Counted from the stretch's first letter, positions 1-9,256 are shown. The stretch is DNA of 64,000 nucleotides from Microbacterium sp. (GCF_017305435.1 NZ_JAFKIP010000007.1:1-64000), one strand, 5' to 3'. A program made the numbers and translations. The notes: generated from the letters alone by a model not told the origin.

Positions 1-110
1 CAACCGAAGCTGGAACGAGGTTAATTGGCATTTGACAAGTGCACGCTGTTGAGTTCTCAAGGATCGAACGCTCCCCCCAGCCAGCCTCACGACCAACCCA
101 GAAGGGCAAC
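1..110 (-). other. 5' leader of a 16S rRNA gene lying off the left edge
   Basis: Read on the minus strand, this segment carries the conserved actinobacterial pre-16S leader: the element TTGAGAACTCAACAGCGTGC spans about 60 to 41 and is followed by a leader that normally runs into 16S rRNA. No part of mature 16S is in the window, so the rRNA operon must start just left of position 1 and run leftward. The TTGAGAACTC core (51-60) is the usual boxA-like antitermination position. The identification rests on recall of this leader in many actinobacteria; the 16S itself is inferred. Confidence 0.85.
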
Positions 111-116
111 TTCACC

Positions 117-145
117 ACCTTACCCCCACACCAACCAACCGTCAA
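117..145 (-). promoter_or_regulatory. rRNA operon promoter, proximal
   Basis: On the minus strand a -35 TTGACG (145-140) and a -10 TAAGGT (122-117) are separated by exactly 17 bp, which is close to the sigma-A consensus. Transcription would start near 110 and run leftward through the boxA-like element into 16S rRNA. This is the best -35/-10 pair in the intergenic region. Confidence 0.8.
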
Positions 146-210
146 ATCCACCTCAGCGCCTCTAGAGGCAAGCCATCGGTGATCTTCGACAGATGTCGAG
201 GAGTGGGGAT

Positions 211-262
211 CCCATCCTAGACCGAAAGGTCGTGTTCTCTCAATCGAGAGGTTTGGGATGGG
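211..262 (-). other. Candidate three-way-junction RNA element upstream of rrn
   Basis: An outer stem CCCATCC (211-217) with GGATGGG (256-262) encloses two hairpins: GACC-GAAA-GGTC (220-231, a GNRA-type tetraloop) and CTCTC-AATC-GAGAG (237-250). The strand is assumed from the candidate upstream rrn promoter at 329-357; nothing shows that it is transcribed. The remaining sequence in 146-401 holds no open reading frame that I can support. Confidence 0.35.
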
Positions 263-328
263 TGGTTCTCCGCTTGAGGGGGCGAGGCCTTCCGGCTCTT
301 GCTCTTCCCTGTGGGGCGAACAGGTATT

Positions 329-357
329 AAGTTACGTGGCTCCGGCGCATGGGGCAA
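329..357 (-). promoter_or_regulatory. Candidate distal rRNA promoter
   Basis: On the minus strand TTGCCC (357-352) and TAACTT (334-329) are separated by 17 bp. Multiple tandem promoters are common for actinobacterial rRNA operons, and this pair lies about 210 bp upstream of the stronger 117-145 promoter. The hexamers are weaker, so this is tentative. Confidence 0.4.
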
Positions 358-401
358 ATCCGCCCCTCATCCCGGGCGTGTCGCGGGGATAGGGTGGCGA
401 C

Positions 402-1670
402 GTGAGCGATCACGTCCCGCTTCCCGCCCGCACTGACGTGTCTGCGCTCGCGGCGAGTGCGGTCGAGCGCGTCGCGGCGGCCGCGACGCGGCTGGCGGGT
501 CAGGGCGAGCGGCCCGCGATCGACCCCGTCCGCGTGGCGATCTCCTACTCCAGCGAGCGGTGGTTCCGTCTGGATGGCTGCGCGCAGACGGGGTTCGCGC
601 CGCTTTCGTCGTTCTTCCGCACGCGCGACGGCCATGTCCGTACGCACGCGAACTACCCGCATCACCGCGATGCCCTGCTGCGTGGCCTCGGGCTGCCGCT
701 TCACACCGAGCGAGACGATGTCGCCGACGCCCTTCGTTCCCGAGACACCGATCGTGTCGTCGCGGACGTCACGGCACAGGGCGGACTGTGCGTACCCGTC
801 CGCGCGGAGGTTCCGGCCAGGGATGCCGCGCTGCGCCGCGCTCCGCTCGTGGAGATGAGCCGGATCGCCCACACGCCACCCCCTCCGCCTCGCGTCATCG
901 CGACGGAAGGGTCGCATGCGCCACTCGGCGGCATCCGGGTCCTCGACCTCACCCGCGTCATCGCGGGCCCGGTCGCCACACGCACGCTCGCCTATCTCGG
1001 CGCCGACGTGTTGCGCATCGACCCGCCGCACGCACCCGAGCTCGAGACGCAGCACCTGGACACCGGGCACGGCAAGCGGTCGGCGCTGCTCGACCTCCGC
1101 TCCCCCGCCGGCACGGCACGCTTCGGAGCGCTCGTGCAGGGCGCCGACATCGTCGTCCTCGGTTACCGCGCCGCGGGCCTCGAGCGCCTGGGCGTCACGC
1201 CTGAACTGCTCATCGCCCGGCATCCCGGACTGATCGTCCTGTCGCTGAGCGCGTGGGGCACACCGGATCGCCGCGGCTTCGACAGCCTCGTGCAGGCCGA
1301 GAGCGGCATCGCGCTGCTCGAGTCGACGTCCGATGAGCCGGGAGCCCTGCCTGCGCAGGCGCTCGACCACACCGCCGGCTACCTCCTTGCGACCGCGGCG
1401 ATCGAGCTCGTGACGCGCCGCGCACGCGAGGGCGGCTCGTGGAGGGCCACCACCTCGCTGCGTCGCATCGCCGCGGAACTGCTCGGCATGCCGCGCACGG
1501 AGCACCCGACCCCGGGTGTCCTGCCGGCCTCGGCGGACGGCCACACCCAGACTTTCGATGTCGACGGTCGGACCGTCACGACGGCCGGACCGGCATTCAC
1601 CTTCCCCGGAGGCCAGGATCGGTTCGCCCCGCCGCGCCCGTGGGGACGCGACGAACCGACCTGGACCTGA
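402..1670 (+). CDS. CoA-transferase family III (CaiB/BaiF)
   Basis: A 422-residue protein predicted to move CoA between organic acids. The family signature GIRVLDLTRVIAGPV, followed by a GADVLRID stretch, begins near residue 176. The segment LDHTAGYL around residue 322 matches the catalytic-Asp region. Unusually, about 175 residues precede the signature, and they carry a motif (TRDGHVRTHANYPHH) that normally lies after it, so the domain order looks permuted. The start is GTG at 402, with a -10-like TAGGGT ending 6 nt upstream, which suggests a leaderless mRNA. It stands alone, divergent from the rRNA operon and convergent with chvE; the substrate cannot be read from the sequence. Confidence 0.85.
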   Translation: MSDHVPLPARTDVSALAASAVERVAAAATRLAGQGERPAIDPVRVAISYSSERWFRLDGCAQTGFAPLSSFFRTRDGHVRTHANYPHHRDALLRGLGLPLHTERDDVADALRSRDTDRVVADVTAQGGLCVPVRAEVPARDAALRRAPLVEMSRIAHTPPPPPRVIATEGSHAPLGGIRVLDLTRVIAGPVATRTLAYLGADVLRIDPPHAPELETQHLDTGHGKRSALLDLRSPAGTARFGALVQGADIVVLGYRAAGLERLGVTPELLIARHPGLIVLSLSAWGTPDRRGFDSLVQAESGIALLESTSDEPGALPAQALDHTAGYLLATAAIELVTRRAREGGSWRATTSLRRIAAELLGMPRTEHPTPGVLPASADGHTQTFDVDGRTVTTAGPAFTFPGGQDRFAPPRPWGRDEPTWT

Positions 1671-1710
1671 GCCCGATCTGGGCCTGAACTCCTCGGAGCG
1701 CCGCGAATGG

Positions 1711-1746
1711 ACGACGGCCCCCGCTCCGAGGAGCGAGGGCCGTCGT
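1711..1746. terminator. Bidirectional terminator hairpin
   Basis: A 10-bp perfect stem, ACGACGGCCC (1711-1720) with GGGCCGTCGT (1737-1746), has a further short stem inside. It sits between the convergent ends of the CoA-transferase (stop 1670) and chvE (stop 1761), so it can serve both. There is no clear T-tract. Confidence 0.65.
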
Positions 1747-1760
1747 GGTGCGGCGGCGTC

Positions 1761-2888
1761 TTACTGAGCAGCCTTCACGATCGCGAGGAGGGTCGGGTTG
1801 TTGGCGTAGGCCTCGGCCGCGTTCTCCTTCGTGACGATGACGGGCGGCAGCAGGTACGCCGGGACGACCTTCACACCGTTGTCGTACTGCTCGGTGTCGT
1901 TGACGTCGACCTCTTCGCCCTTCTGCATCTGACCGATCATCTTGATCGTCTGCTGGACGAGCAGCGTCGTGTCCTTGTTGATCGTCGAGTACTGCTCGCC
2001 GGCCATGATCGACTTCACCGACTCGACCTCGGAGTCCTGACCGGTGACGGTGAACGTCGAGATGTCCTTGCCCGCCTGCTTCACCGAAGTGATGATGGCG
2101 CGGGCGAGGGTGTCGTTCGGCGACAGCACGCCGTCGATCGTCGCGGACGTGTAGTTCGCGGCGAGCAGGGCGTCCATGCGGCTCTGCGCGTTCTCGGCCT
2201 TCCAGCCCTGCGTCGCCGTCTGGGCGATCGCGGTCTGACCGGAGACGACCTTGAGGGTGCCGTCGTCGATCTTCGGCTGGAGCACCTTCATCGCGCCGTT
2301 GAAGAACACCGCCGAGTTCGCGTCGTCGGGCGAGCCGGAGAACAGCTCGATGTTCCACGGGGCGCCGTGTCCCGACCGCTGCGCCAGGCCGTCGAGGAGC
2401 GCCTGGCCCTGGAGCTCACCGACCTTGAAGTTGTCGAACGCGACGTAGTAGTCGACGTTCGGCGTGTTCTCGATGAGGCGGTCGTACGCGATGATCTTGA
2501 CGCCGGCATCCGCGGCCTGCTGCAGCTGGGTGCCCAGCTGCTTGCCGTCCTTGGCACCGATGACGATGACCTTCGCGCCGTTCGTGATCATGGCGGAGAT
2601 CTGGTTCTGCTGCTCGGCGACGGTGTTGGATGCCGGGGCGTACTGCACGTCGCCCGTGAAGCCGGCCTCCTTCAGCCCGTCTTCGAAGAGCTTGCCGGCG
2701 AGGACCCAGTTCTCCGAGGTCTTGTCCGGCAGCGCCACGCCGATCGTCGCGTCCGCCGCGAACCCGCCGGAGGCCCCGGCGTCACCGGAGGCGGAGGGGT
2801 CGGCGGTGCGTCCGGAGCCGGAGCAGCCGGTCAGCGCGAGCGCCGTGGCAGCGGCCAGAGCCGCCGCCGCGAGTGCGATCTTCTTCAT
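1761..2888 (-). CDS. chvE: Sugar ABC transporter substrate-binding lipoprotein
   Basis: A 375-residue periplasmic-binding-protein type I protein that captures monosaccharides outside the membrane for the GguA/GguB transporter. The N-terminus is MKKIALA followed by a hydrophobic stretch and a lipobox ending LALTGC, so it is a lipid-anchored binding protein. The body matches ChvE/XylF proteins: IGVALPDKTSENW near the mature N-terminus, a YDRLIENTPNVDYYVAFDN core, and DGVLSPNDTLARAII. It is the last gene of gguA-gguB-chvE, 66 bp after gguB, followed by a terminator hairpin. In family members the ligand may be galactose, arabinose, glucose or xylose; the exact sugar is not visible here. Confidence 0.92.
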   Translation of the reverse strand: MKKIALAAAALAAATALALTGCSGSGRTADPSASGDAGASGGFAADATIGVALPDKTSENWVLAGKLFEDGLKEAGFTGDVQYAPASNTVAEQQNQISAMITNGAKVIVIGAKDGKQLGTQLQQAADAGVKIIAYDRLIENTPNVDYYVAFDNFKVGELQGQALLDGLAQRSGHGAPWNIELFSGSPDDANSAVFFNGAMKVLQPKIDDGTLKVVSGQTAIAQTATQGWKAENAQSRMDALLAANYTSATIDGVLSPNDTLARAIITSVKQAGKDISTFTVTGQDSEVESVKSIMAGEQYSTINKDTTLLVQQTIKMIGQMQKGEEVDVNDTEQYDNGVKVVPAYLLPPVIVTKENAAEAYANNPTLLAIVKAAQ

Positions 2889-2954
2889 TGATTCATCACT
2901 TTCTCTTGGTGGGTACGGAAGGGAAGGAATGGAAGGGCCGGGATGAGCGGCGGA

Positions 2955-4292
2955 TCAGCCTTTCGGCAGGTCCGCGGGCTGGCTCGAGGTGTTCGTGCCG
3001 GAGGTGGGGACGACGGCGGGGACCTCGGCGATGACCTCGACGGACGTGTCGCGCCGTCGCATCATGAGGCCGATGATCGACGGTCCGCCGCGGCGCTTGC
3101 TGATGACGTCCACCGCGACGGCGAGGAGCAGGACGAGGCCCTTCACGATCGAGACCGTGTCGGCGCCGGCGCCGATCAGCTGGAGACCGTTGTTGAGGAA
3201 CGCCATCACGAGGCCGCCGATGATCGACCCGATCACGGTGCCGATACCGCCCGAGACGGCCGCGCCGCCGATGAAGACCGCGGCGATGGCATCCAGCTCC
3301 CAGCCGTTGCCGTCCTGCGGGCCGGACGCCGTCGCCCGCCCGATGTAGATCATTCCGGCGATTGCGGCGAGCACCGACATGTTCATCATGACGAAGAAGT
3401 CGACGCGGCGATCCTTGACGCCGGACAGGCTCGCGGCGAGGCGGTTGCCGCCGACGGCGTAGATGTGGCGGCCGAACACCGTGCTGTTGGTGAGGAAGGA
3501 GTAGATCACGACGAGGACGAGGAGGATGACGCCCGAGATCGGGAAGCTCGTGCCGGGGCGCCCCGTGGCGAACAGCCATGCCGCCCAGAGGATGGCGGCG
3601 CTCAGCAGGACGACCTTGACGACCGAGACCCACACCGGCGCGCGGTCGGCGTCGATCTTGGCCTGCTGACGGCGCAGCCGGACCTCGTTCCAGACGATCC
3701 AGCCCGCACCGATGAGGCCGAGCACCATCGTCAGCACGTTGAAGTCGAAGGGCAGGGGCAGCTCGGGGAGGTAGCCCGACCCGATGAAGCTGTACTCCGG
3801 CGGGACCGGGATCGTCGTCGACTGGCCGATCGCCTGGTTCGCGCCCCGGAAGATGAGCATGCCCGCGAGGGTCACGATGAACGCCGGCACACCGACGTAG
3901 GCGACCCAGAACCCCTGCCAGGCGCCGGCGAGGGCGCCCACGACGAGGCCGATCGCGATCGCGAACGGCCACGGCACGTTCCACTCGCTCATGGACTTCG
4001 CCACGATGATGCCGACGAAGGCCGCGACAGATCCGACGGACAGGTCGATGTGACCCATGATGATCACCATCACCATGCCGATCGCCAGGATCAGGATGTA
4101 CGACTGCTGGCTGACGACGTTGATGAGGTTCTGGGAGGAGAGGGTCTTTCCCCCGGTCATGATCTGGAAGAAGAGGATGATCGCGATGAGCGATCCGAGG
4201 ATGCCGAACTGGCGGCCGGTCGAGCCGGATCCGAACATCTTGCGCAGGTCGGAGAACCCGCCCTGTCGGTCCTTCGCTGTCGTGTCGGTCAT
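2955..4292 (-). CDS. gguB: Sugar ABC transporter permease
   Basis: A 445-residue integral membrane protein of the ribose/xylose-type permease family (GguB, also called MmsB or XylH), forming the membrane channel of the sugar importer. Many hydrophobic helices are visible, with the family segments [14 protein letters not shown] (residues about 83-96) and [13 protein letters not shown] in the C-terminal half. The ATG start overlaps the gguA stop by 4 bp (ATGA), so the two are translationally coupled. The cytoplasmic C-terminal tail after about residue 405 is low-complexity and Ser/Thr-rich. Confidence 0.92.
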   Translation of the reverse strand: MTDTTAKDRQGGFSDLRKMFGSGSTGRQFGILGSLIAIILFFQIMTGGKTLSSQNLINVVSQQSYILILAIGMVMVIIMGHIDLSVGSVAAFVGIIVAKSMSEWNVPWPFAIAIGLVVGALAGAWQGFWVAYVGVPAFIVTLAGMLIFRGANQAIGQSTTIPVPPEYSFIGSGYLPELPLPFDFNVLTMVLGLIGAGWIVWNEVRLRRQQAKIDADRAPVWVSVVKVVLLSAAILWAAWLFATGRPGTSFPISGVILLVLVVIYSFLTNSTVFGRHIYAVGGNRLAASLSGVKDRRVDFFVMMNMSVLAAIAGMIYIGRATASGPQDGNGWELDAIAAVFIGGAAVSGGIGTVIGSIIGGLVMAFLNNGLQLIGAGADTVSIVKGLVLLLAVAVDVISKRRGGPSIIGLMMRRRDTSVEVIAEVPAVVPTSGTNTSSQPADLPKG

Positions 4293-5836
4293 GCTCTCGC
4301 CTTCGGTCGGGAGGAGGTCATGCTGCGCATGAGGTTTTCAGGAGTGGCTTCGGATGCCGGGATGTCGTCGGTGATCTGACCTTCGAAGACGGTGTAGATG
4401 CGGTCGGCGATGCCGAGGAGCTCGGGGAGCTCGCTCGAGATGAGGATCACGCCCTTCCCCTGGGACGCCAGCTGCTGGATGATCGTGTAGATCTCGTACT
4501 TGGCGCCGACGTCGATGCCGCGCGTCGGCTCGTCGAGGATCAGCAGGTCGGGATCGGTGAACATCCATTTCGCGAGGACGACCTTCTGCTGGTTGCCGCC
4601 GGAGAGCTTCGAGACGCCGACGTCCACCGACGGCGTCTTGATGCGCAGTCGCTTGCGGTAGTCCTCGGCGATGTCGTTCTCCGCGTAGGGGTCGACGACG
4701 CCGCGACGGGAGATCTTCGAGAGCTTCGCGGCGACGATCGAGCGCTTGATCGTGTCGAGGAGGTTGAGGCCGAGCACCTTGCGGTCTTCGCTGACGTACG
4801 CGAGACCGTGCGCGATCGCGGCCTGGACGTCCTTCAGGACGATCTCCTGGCCGTCCTTGACGATCGTGCCCCCCAGGTACTTGCCGTAGGACCGACCGAA
4901 GATGCTCATCGCGAGCTCGGTGCGCCCGGCCCCCATGAGACCGGCGAGCCCCACGATCTCGCCGCGGCGGACGAACAGGTTCGAGCCTTTCGCCACGAGG
5001 CGCTCGGCGATCTGGGGATGCTGGACGGTCCAGTCGCGCACCTCGAAGAACACCTCCCCGATGTGCGGGGTGCGGTCGGGGAACCGGCTCTCCAGAGATC
5101 GGCCGACCATCCCGCGGATGATGCGGTCCTCGTCGACGCCGCCGCCGCGCAGATCGAGCGTCTCGATGGTGCGGCCGTCTCGGATGATCGTGATCTCGTC
5201 GGCGATCTGCTCGATCTCGTTGAGCTTGTGGCTGATGATGATCGACGTGATCCCCTTGCCCTTGAGGGAGAGGATCAGATCCAGCAGGTGCTGCGAGTCG
5301 TCCTCGTTGAGCGCCGCGGTCGGCTCGTCGAGGATCAGGAGCTTGACGTCCTTCGCGATCGCCTTCGCGATCTCCACGAGCTGCTGCTTGCCGACGCCGA
5401 GGTGCTTGATCTGGGTGTCCGGATCTTCGCGGAGTCCGACGCGGGCGAGCAGGTCGACCGCGCGCAGACGCGCCTCGGACCAGTCGATGACGCCGCCGCG
5501 GGCGATCTCGTTGCCGAGGAAGAGGTTCTCGGTGATGGAGAGCTCCGGGATCAGGGCGAGCTCCTGATGGATGATCGCGATACCGGCCTGCTCGGAGGCG
5601 CGGATGTCGCGGAAGGCCACGAGGTCACCGCGGAACCAGATCTCGCCGGTGTAGGTGCCGTGCGGGTACACGCCGGAGAGAACCTTCATGAGCGTGGACT
5701 TCCCCGCGCCGTTCTCCCCGCAGATCGCGTGGATCTCCCCCGCGCCGACCGTGATCGACACATCGCTCAGCGCCTTGACGCCGGGGAACTCCTTCGTGAT
5801 GGAGCGCATCTCCAGGATCGGGACCGCGTCCGCCAT
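4289..5836 (-). CDS. gguA: Sugar ABC transporter ATP-binding protein (dual ABC)
   Basis: A 515-residue ATPase with two fused ABC domains that powers the GguB/ChvE importer. The first domain has Walker [10 protein letters not shown] (residues about 40-48) and Walker [12 protein letters not shown]; the second has a degenerate Walker A (GLMGAGRTE, as is usual in the family), signature LSGGNQQKV and Walker [13 protein letters not shown]. The start is ATG at 5836, with GAGGAGG 8 nt upstream. It is the first gene of the operon, downstream of a strong promoter with a LacI-type operator (5898-5952). It is also known as mmsA. Confidence 0.94.
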   Translation of the reverse strand: MADAVPILEMRSITKEFPGVKALSDVSITVGAGEIHAICGENGAGKSTLMKVLSGVYPHGTYTGEIWFRGDLVAFRDIRASEQAGIAIIHQELALIPELSITENLFLGNEIARGGVIDWSEARLRAVDLLARVGLREDPDTQIKHLGVGKQQLVEIAKAIAKDVKLLILDEPTAALNEDDSQHLLDLILSLKGKGITSIIISHKLNEIEQIADEITIIRDGRTIETLDLRGGGVDEDRIIRGMVGRSLESRFPDRTPHIGEVFFEVRDWTVQHPQIAERLVAKGSNLFVRRGEIVGLAGLMGAGRTELAMSIFGRSYGKYLGGTIVKDGQEIVLKDVQAAIAHGLAYVSEDRKVLGLNLLDTIKRSIVAAKLSKISRRGVVDPYAENDIAEDYRKRLRIKTPSVDVGVSKLSGGNQQKVVLAKWMFTDPDLLILDEPTRGIDVGAKYEIYTIIQQLASQGKGVILISSELPELLGIADRIYTVFEGQITDDIPASEATPENLMRSMTSSRPKARA

Positions 5837-5897
5837 GGGCTCGACCTCCTCGTCGTCCGTTATGCCCGAAGCATGATTGCGGCGGTTCTCCGCCGTC

Positions 5898-5952
5898 GAT
5901 GTGACCGTTCACATCGCTTGAACATCGTGCACCCTCCGCCGCCTCGTGTCAA
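5898..5952 (-). promoter_or_regulatory. gguA promoter with LacI-family operator
   Basis: On the minus strand, -35 TTGACA (5952-5947) and -10 CACGAT (5929-5924) are 17 bp apart, placing the start point near 5917. Immediately downstream, 5898-5915 holds GATGTGACCGTTCACATC, a near-perfect 18-bp palindrome (16/18) with the CG centre typical of LacI-family operators. A near-identical site precedes the adjacent lacI-type gene. Binding at the transcription start would block the sugar operon until the inducer is present. Confidence 0.75.
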
Positions 5953-5979
5953 TTACGCGCGGGGCCCGTTATCGAAGCG

Positions 5980-7053
5980 TCATCTTCGACGCGTCGCGGC
6001 GGGCGCCGTGGAGCCCCGCACGACGAGTTCGGGCGTGAGATCGACGATCCCTTCGCCCGCTCCTCCGGCGCCGCCCGCGGCATCCGTCGCCGCCGCGCTC
6101 GCGGGGCCGGCAGGCCCGATCGCGCGCAGCAGCGCACGGACAGCGCGCTCGCCCAGACCCGCGAAATGCTGGTGGACGGTCGTGAGCGGCGGGGCGGCAT
6201 GGCGCGCCAGCGGGATGTCGTCGAAGCCGACGACGCTCATCTGATGCGGCAGGTCCACCCCGACGTCGCGGAAGCCGTGCAGGAGCCCGAACGCCATCGC
6301 GTCATTCCCCGCGAAGACGGCGGTGAAGTCGAGCCGGCGGGAGAGCTCCACGGCAGCCCGGTAGCCGAAGTCGGCTGTCCAGTCGCCGAGGATCGGCGGG
6401 CGGGTCGGCAGATCGGCGTCGGAGAGGGCATGGAGGTAGCCGCGCATCCGGCTCTCGGCCTCGATCCAGTCCTGCGGGCCCGCGACGTGGAGGATCTCGA
6501 CATGGCCGAGCCCGATGAGATGCTCGGTCGCCAGGCGCGCCCCGCGCACCTGATCCTCCGCGATCTCCGCGACGCCGCGCTCGGCCGTGTGCAGACCCAG
6601 ATACGGGACATCGACGTCGAGCTCGGCGAGGACGTCGAAAACGCGCACCTGCGGGGCGTGCACGATGATGCCCTCGACCGACTGGCGACGCAGGTGCTCC
6701 ACGGCCGCGCGGATCGTCTCGGGGCGCGTGTCGGCGAGGTAGGCGGAGTTGACCCAGTAGCCGTGCGCCCGCGCCGCATCCTCGACGGCGGCGACGCTGG
6801 AGGTCGGGCCGTACTCGCCGCGCGACCCGAGAATCAGCCCCAGCGTGCGCGAGCGGCTGGTCACGAGGGCGCGGGCGGCCTGGTTGGGCCGGTAGCGCAG
6901 CTCGGTCATCGCGTCGAGCACGCGCTGCTTCGTCTCGGGGCGGATCGAGGGATGGCCGTTGAGGACGCGCGAGACGGTTTGATACGACACGTCGGCAGCG
7001 CGCGCGACATCGCGGATACTCGCCGTGCGGGTGCGCTCCTCGCCTGCGGTCAC
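5980..7053 (-). CDS. LacI-family transcriptional regulator of the sugar operon
   Basis: A 357-residue repressor. The N-terminal helix-turn-helix (IRDVARAADVSYQTVSRVLN) is followed by the hinge RPNQAARALVT and a periplasmic-binding-protein-like sensor domain ending with VVGFDDIPLARHAAPPLTTV. I place the start at the GTG at 7053, preceded by GGCGAGG, rather than the in-frame GTG at 7098. The upstream frame would run through an operator palindrome (7069-7086) and past the predicted transcription start. It lies directly upstream of gguA, so it is the likely local repressor and probably controls itself. The sugar effector is unknown. Confidence 0.88.
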   Translation of the reverse strand: MTAGEERTRTASIRDVARAADVSYQTVSRVLNGHPSIRPETKQRVLDAMTELRYRPNQAARALVTSRSRTLGLILGSRGEYGPTSSVAAVEDAARAHGYWVNSAYLADTRPETIRAAVEHLRRQSVEGIIVHAPQVRVFDVLAELDVDVPYLGLHTAERGVAEIAEDQVRGARLATEHLIGLGHVEILHVAGPQDWIEAESRMRGYLHALSDADLPTRPPILGDWTADFGYRAAVELSRRLDFTAVFAGNDAMAFGLLHGFRDVGVDLPHQMSVVGFDDIPLARHAAPPLTTVHQHFAGLGERAVRALLRAIGPAGPASAAATDAAGGAGGAGEGIVDLTPELVVRGSTAPAATRRR

Positions 7054-7068
7054 CGCGCCCTCGCCTTC

Positions 7069-7086
7069 GATGTGCACGTTCACATT
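7069..7086 (-). promoter_or_regulatory. Second LacI-family operator (autoregulation)
   Basis: The 18-mer GATGTGCACGTTCACATT matches the gguA operator at 15 of 18 positions and keeps the CG centre. It lies just upstream of the regulator's preferred start (7053) and downstream of a -10-like TAGTGT (7102-7097), a position suited to autorepression. Confidence 0.65.
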
Positions 7087-7113
7087 GCTCGCGTCCACAC
7101 TAGCGCGCGCGGT

Positions 7114-7899
7114 TCACGCACGGCGAGCACGGCTTCGTCGTGCGATGACCGCCACGCAGACGGCGACCGTGAGAACGCCCCACACGGCGCAGGCCGGCGG
7201 CAGCACGCGGTAGGCGAGGTGCTGGGCCGTCCACGTCGCGGTGAGCGGTCCGTAGGCGAGGAGCCCGATGACCCACGCTCCCGCCAGGATCACGGGCAGC
7301 GAGAACCACCACGCACGCCGCACGATCGGCGCGAGCACATGCGGGACGGATGCCGCGGGCGCACGCCGCGACATCCATCGCGCCGCCCACACGGCGAGGA
7401 TGACGAGAGCGATGGCGCTCGATCCGTGCTGGAGCCATTTGTATCCCGCGAGCGGGCCCCACTGCTCGGCGAGGGCGGGGAAGAGACGCACGCCGTACCG
7501 GCCCTCGTGGGTGAAGGCATCCCACGCGATGTGCGAGAGGACCCCGATCACGAGCGAGACGATCACGAGGGCGGCGCGCACCCACGGGCGTCGCGGTGGG
7601 AGCGCGCGCACGATCGCGAGCCCCGTGGCATCCCACTGTGCCGGAAGGCGCCGCGCGACGGATGCCGGGGCGAGTTCGCGCACCGCGGGCCGCAGCAGCG
7701 CGTACCAGAGCACGAGGAGCGCGAGCGCGATCGCCGTCGACAGGGCGACGTTCGTGTGGGTCTGCTGATAGCTCAGCGGCGTGCCTCGCAGGAAGAGCGG
7801 CAGGTCCGGCGTCATGGCGCCGATCGCGATGGCCGCCGGCAGGAGCGGCGTGCGCACGAACGGCAATGCGACGACGGCGTGCGACGGAGTGAACGGCAC
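7114..7899 (-). CDS. DUF4184-family membrane protein
   Basis: A 261-residue multi-pass membrane protein. It begins with the DUF4184 hallmark (PFTPSHAVVALPF, then IGAMTPDLPLFL) and has about six hydrophobic helices. The conserved His and Asp residues near the N-terminus recall the YdjM/metal-dependent hydrolase-like membrane families, but no activity is established. I chose the GTG at 7899, directly before PFTPSHA; it lies 10 bp after the tyrS stop, with GAGG nearby, so the two are probably co-transcribed. An upstream in-frame start would overlap tyrS and add a non-conserved Arg-rich extension. Confidence 0.75.
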   Translation of the reverse strand: MPFTPSHAVVALPFVRTPLLPAAIAIGAMTPDLPLFLRGTPLSYQQTHTNVALSTAIALALLVLWYALLRPAVRELAPASVARRLPAQWDATGLAIVRALPPRRPWVRAALVIVSLVIGVLSHIAWDAFTHEGRYGVRLFPALAEQWGPLAGYKWLQHGSSAIALVILAVWAARWMSRRAPAASVPHVLAPIVRRAWWFSLPVILAGAWVIGLLAYGPLTATWTAQHLAYRVLPPACAVWGVLTVAVCVAVIARRSRARRA

Positions 7900-7909
7900 G
7901 CGCGTGGCC

Positions 7910-9214
7910 TCAGGCGACGAACAGCCCGGCGAGCGTCTTCTTCCCGCGTCGCAGCACCGAGACCCCACCGGGCAGCGTGCCGCTCACGACCGCCGATTCG
8001 TCGTCGACCTTCACGCCGTCGAGCGAGACGCCGCCCTGAGCGATCGCCCGCCGCGCCTCCGACAGGCTCGACACGAGACCGGTGTCCAGGAGCGCCTGGG
8101 CCACCGACGTCTCCGCGGCGACCGCGGCGTGCGGCAGTTCCTCCAGTGCGCTGCGCAACGTCGCCGCGTCGAGCGCCCGGAGGTCGCCCGCGCCGAACAG
8201 GGCCTCGGATGCCGCGACGACCGCTGCCGCGGCGTGCGCACCGTGCACGAAGGTCGTCACCTCGAGCGCGAGTCGCTTCTGCGCGGCGCGGCGGAACGGC
8301 TCGGCGTCGACGAGCGCCGCGTACTCCTCGATCTCGGCGCGGGTGAGGAATGTGAAGACCTTGAGCCGATCGACCACGTCGGCATCGGCCGACGACAGCC
8401 AGAACTGGTACATGCGGTACGGGCTGCACATCGCGGCATCCAGCCAGATCGCGTTGCCCTCGCTCTTGCCGAACTTCGTGCCGTCGCTGTTCGTGATCAG
8501 CGGGGTGCCGATCGCGTGCACCCCCACACCCTCGACGCGATGGATGAGATCGACGCCGCTCGTGAGGTTGCCCCACTGGTCCGAGCCCCCCGACTGCAGC
8601 ACGCAGCCGTACTGGCGGTACAGCTCCAGGTAATCCATCCCCTGCAGGATCTGGTAGCTGAACTCGGTGTAGCTGATGCCCGCTTCGGAGTTCAGCCGCG
8701 CGGAGACGGCGTCCTTCTTCAGCATCGTGCCGACCCGGTAGTGCTTGCCGATCTCTCGCAGGAAGTCGATCGCCGACATCGGCGCCGTCCAGTCGAGGTT
8801 GTTGACCATCCGAGCGGCGCTGTCGCCCTCGAAGCTCAGGAACCGCTCGACCTGGGCACGAAGGAAGCCGACCCACTCGGCGACGGTGTCCTTCGTGTTG
8901 AGCGTGCGCTCCGCGGTCGGTCGCGGGTCGCCGATGAGGCCGGTCGACCCGCCGACGAGACCGAGGGGCTTGTGGCCGGCCAGCTGGAGGCGGCGCATCG
9001 TCAGCAGCTGGACGAGATTGCCCAGATGCAGACTCGGCGCCGTCGGGTCGAATCCGCAGTAGTACGTGATCGGGTCGCCGGACAGCAGCTCGCGCAGAGC
9101 CTCTTGATCGGTGGACACATGCACGAGGCCACGCCAGACGATCTCATCCCAGACGTTCTCGAACGTCGGGTCGTTCGCGGGCTCCAGTGCTTTCACGGAG
9201 ACGGATTCAGACAC
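7910..9214 (-). CDS. tyrS: Tyrosyl-tRNA synthetase
   Basis: A 434-residue cytoplasmic enzyme that charges tRNA-Tyr. The class I HIGH motif appears as HLGNL after CGFDPTAPSL, the KMSKS motif as KFGKS, and the tyrosine-binding segment as YQILQGMDYL. The C-terminal S4-like RNA-binding domain ends at KTLAGLFVA. The length fits bacterial TyrS (about 420-430). I place the start at the GTG at 9214 (VSESVSVKALEP): a -10 TAGCCT lies 7 nt upstream, and family proteins begin at this point. No T-box leader is visible. Confidence 0.95.
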   Translation of the reverse strand: MSESVSVKALEPANDPTFENVWDEIVWRGLVHVSTDQEALRELLSGDPITYYCGFDPTAPSLHLGNLVQLLTMRRLQLAGHKPLGLVGGSTGLIGDPRPTAERTLNTKDTVAEWVGFLRAQVERFLSFEGDSAARMVNNLDWTAPMSAIDFLREIGKHYRVGTMLKKDAVSARLNSEAGISYTEFSYQILQGMDYLELYRQYGCVLQSGGSDQWGNLTSGVDLIHRVEGVGVHAIGTPLITNSDGTKFGKSEGNAIWLDAAMCSPYRMYQFWLSSADADVVDRLKVFTFLTRAEIEEYAALVDAEPFRRAAQKRLALEVTTFVHGAHAAAAVVAASEALFGAGDLRALDAATLRSALEELPHAAVAAETSVAQALLDTGLVSSLSEARRAIAQGGVSLDGVKVDDESAVVSGTLPGGVSVLRRGKKTLAGLFVA

Positions 9215-9256
9215 GCGCTTCAGGCTATCAGTGGCCTTCTGCGGTTTCGGAGCCAA

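Noticed and set aside
1707-2891. Long open frames antisense to known genes, for example opposite chvE, gguB, pheT and ftsK
   Set aside because: They arise from the very high GC content with biased third positions. Their translations are Arg/Asp/Gly-rich, lack any family signature, and oppose clearly conserved proteins.
7054-7098. LacI regulator starting at the GTG at 7098
   Set aside because: It would place an operator palindrome and the likely transcription start inside the coding sequence; the added residues are not LacI-like.
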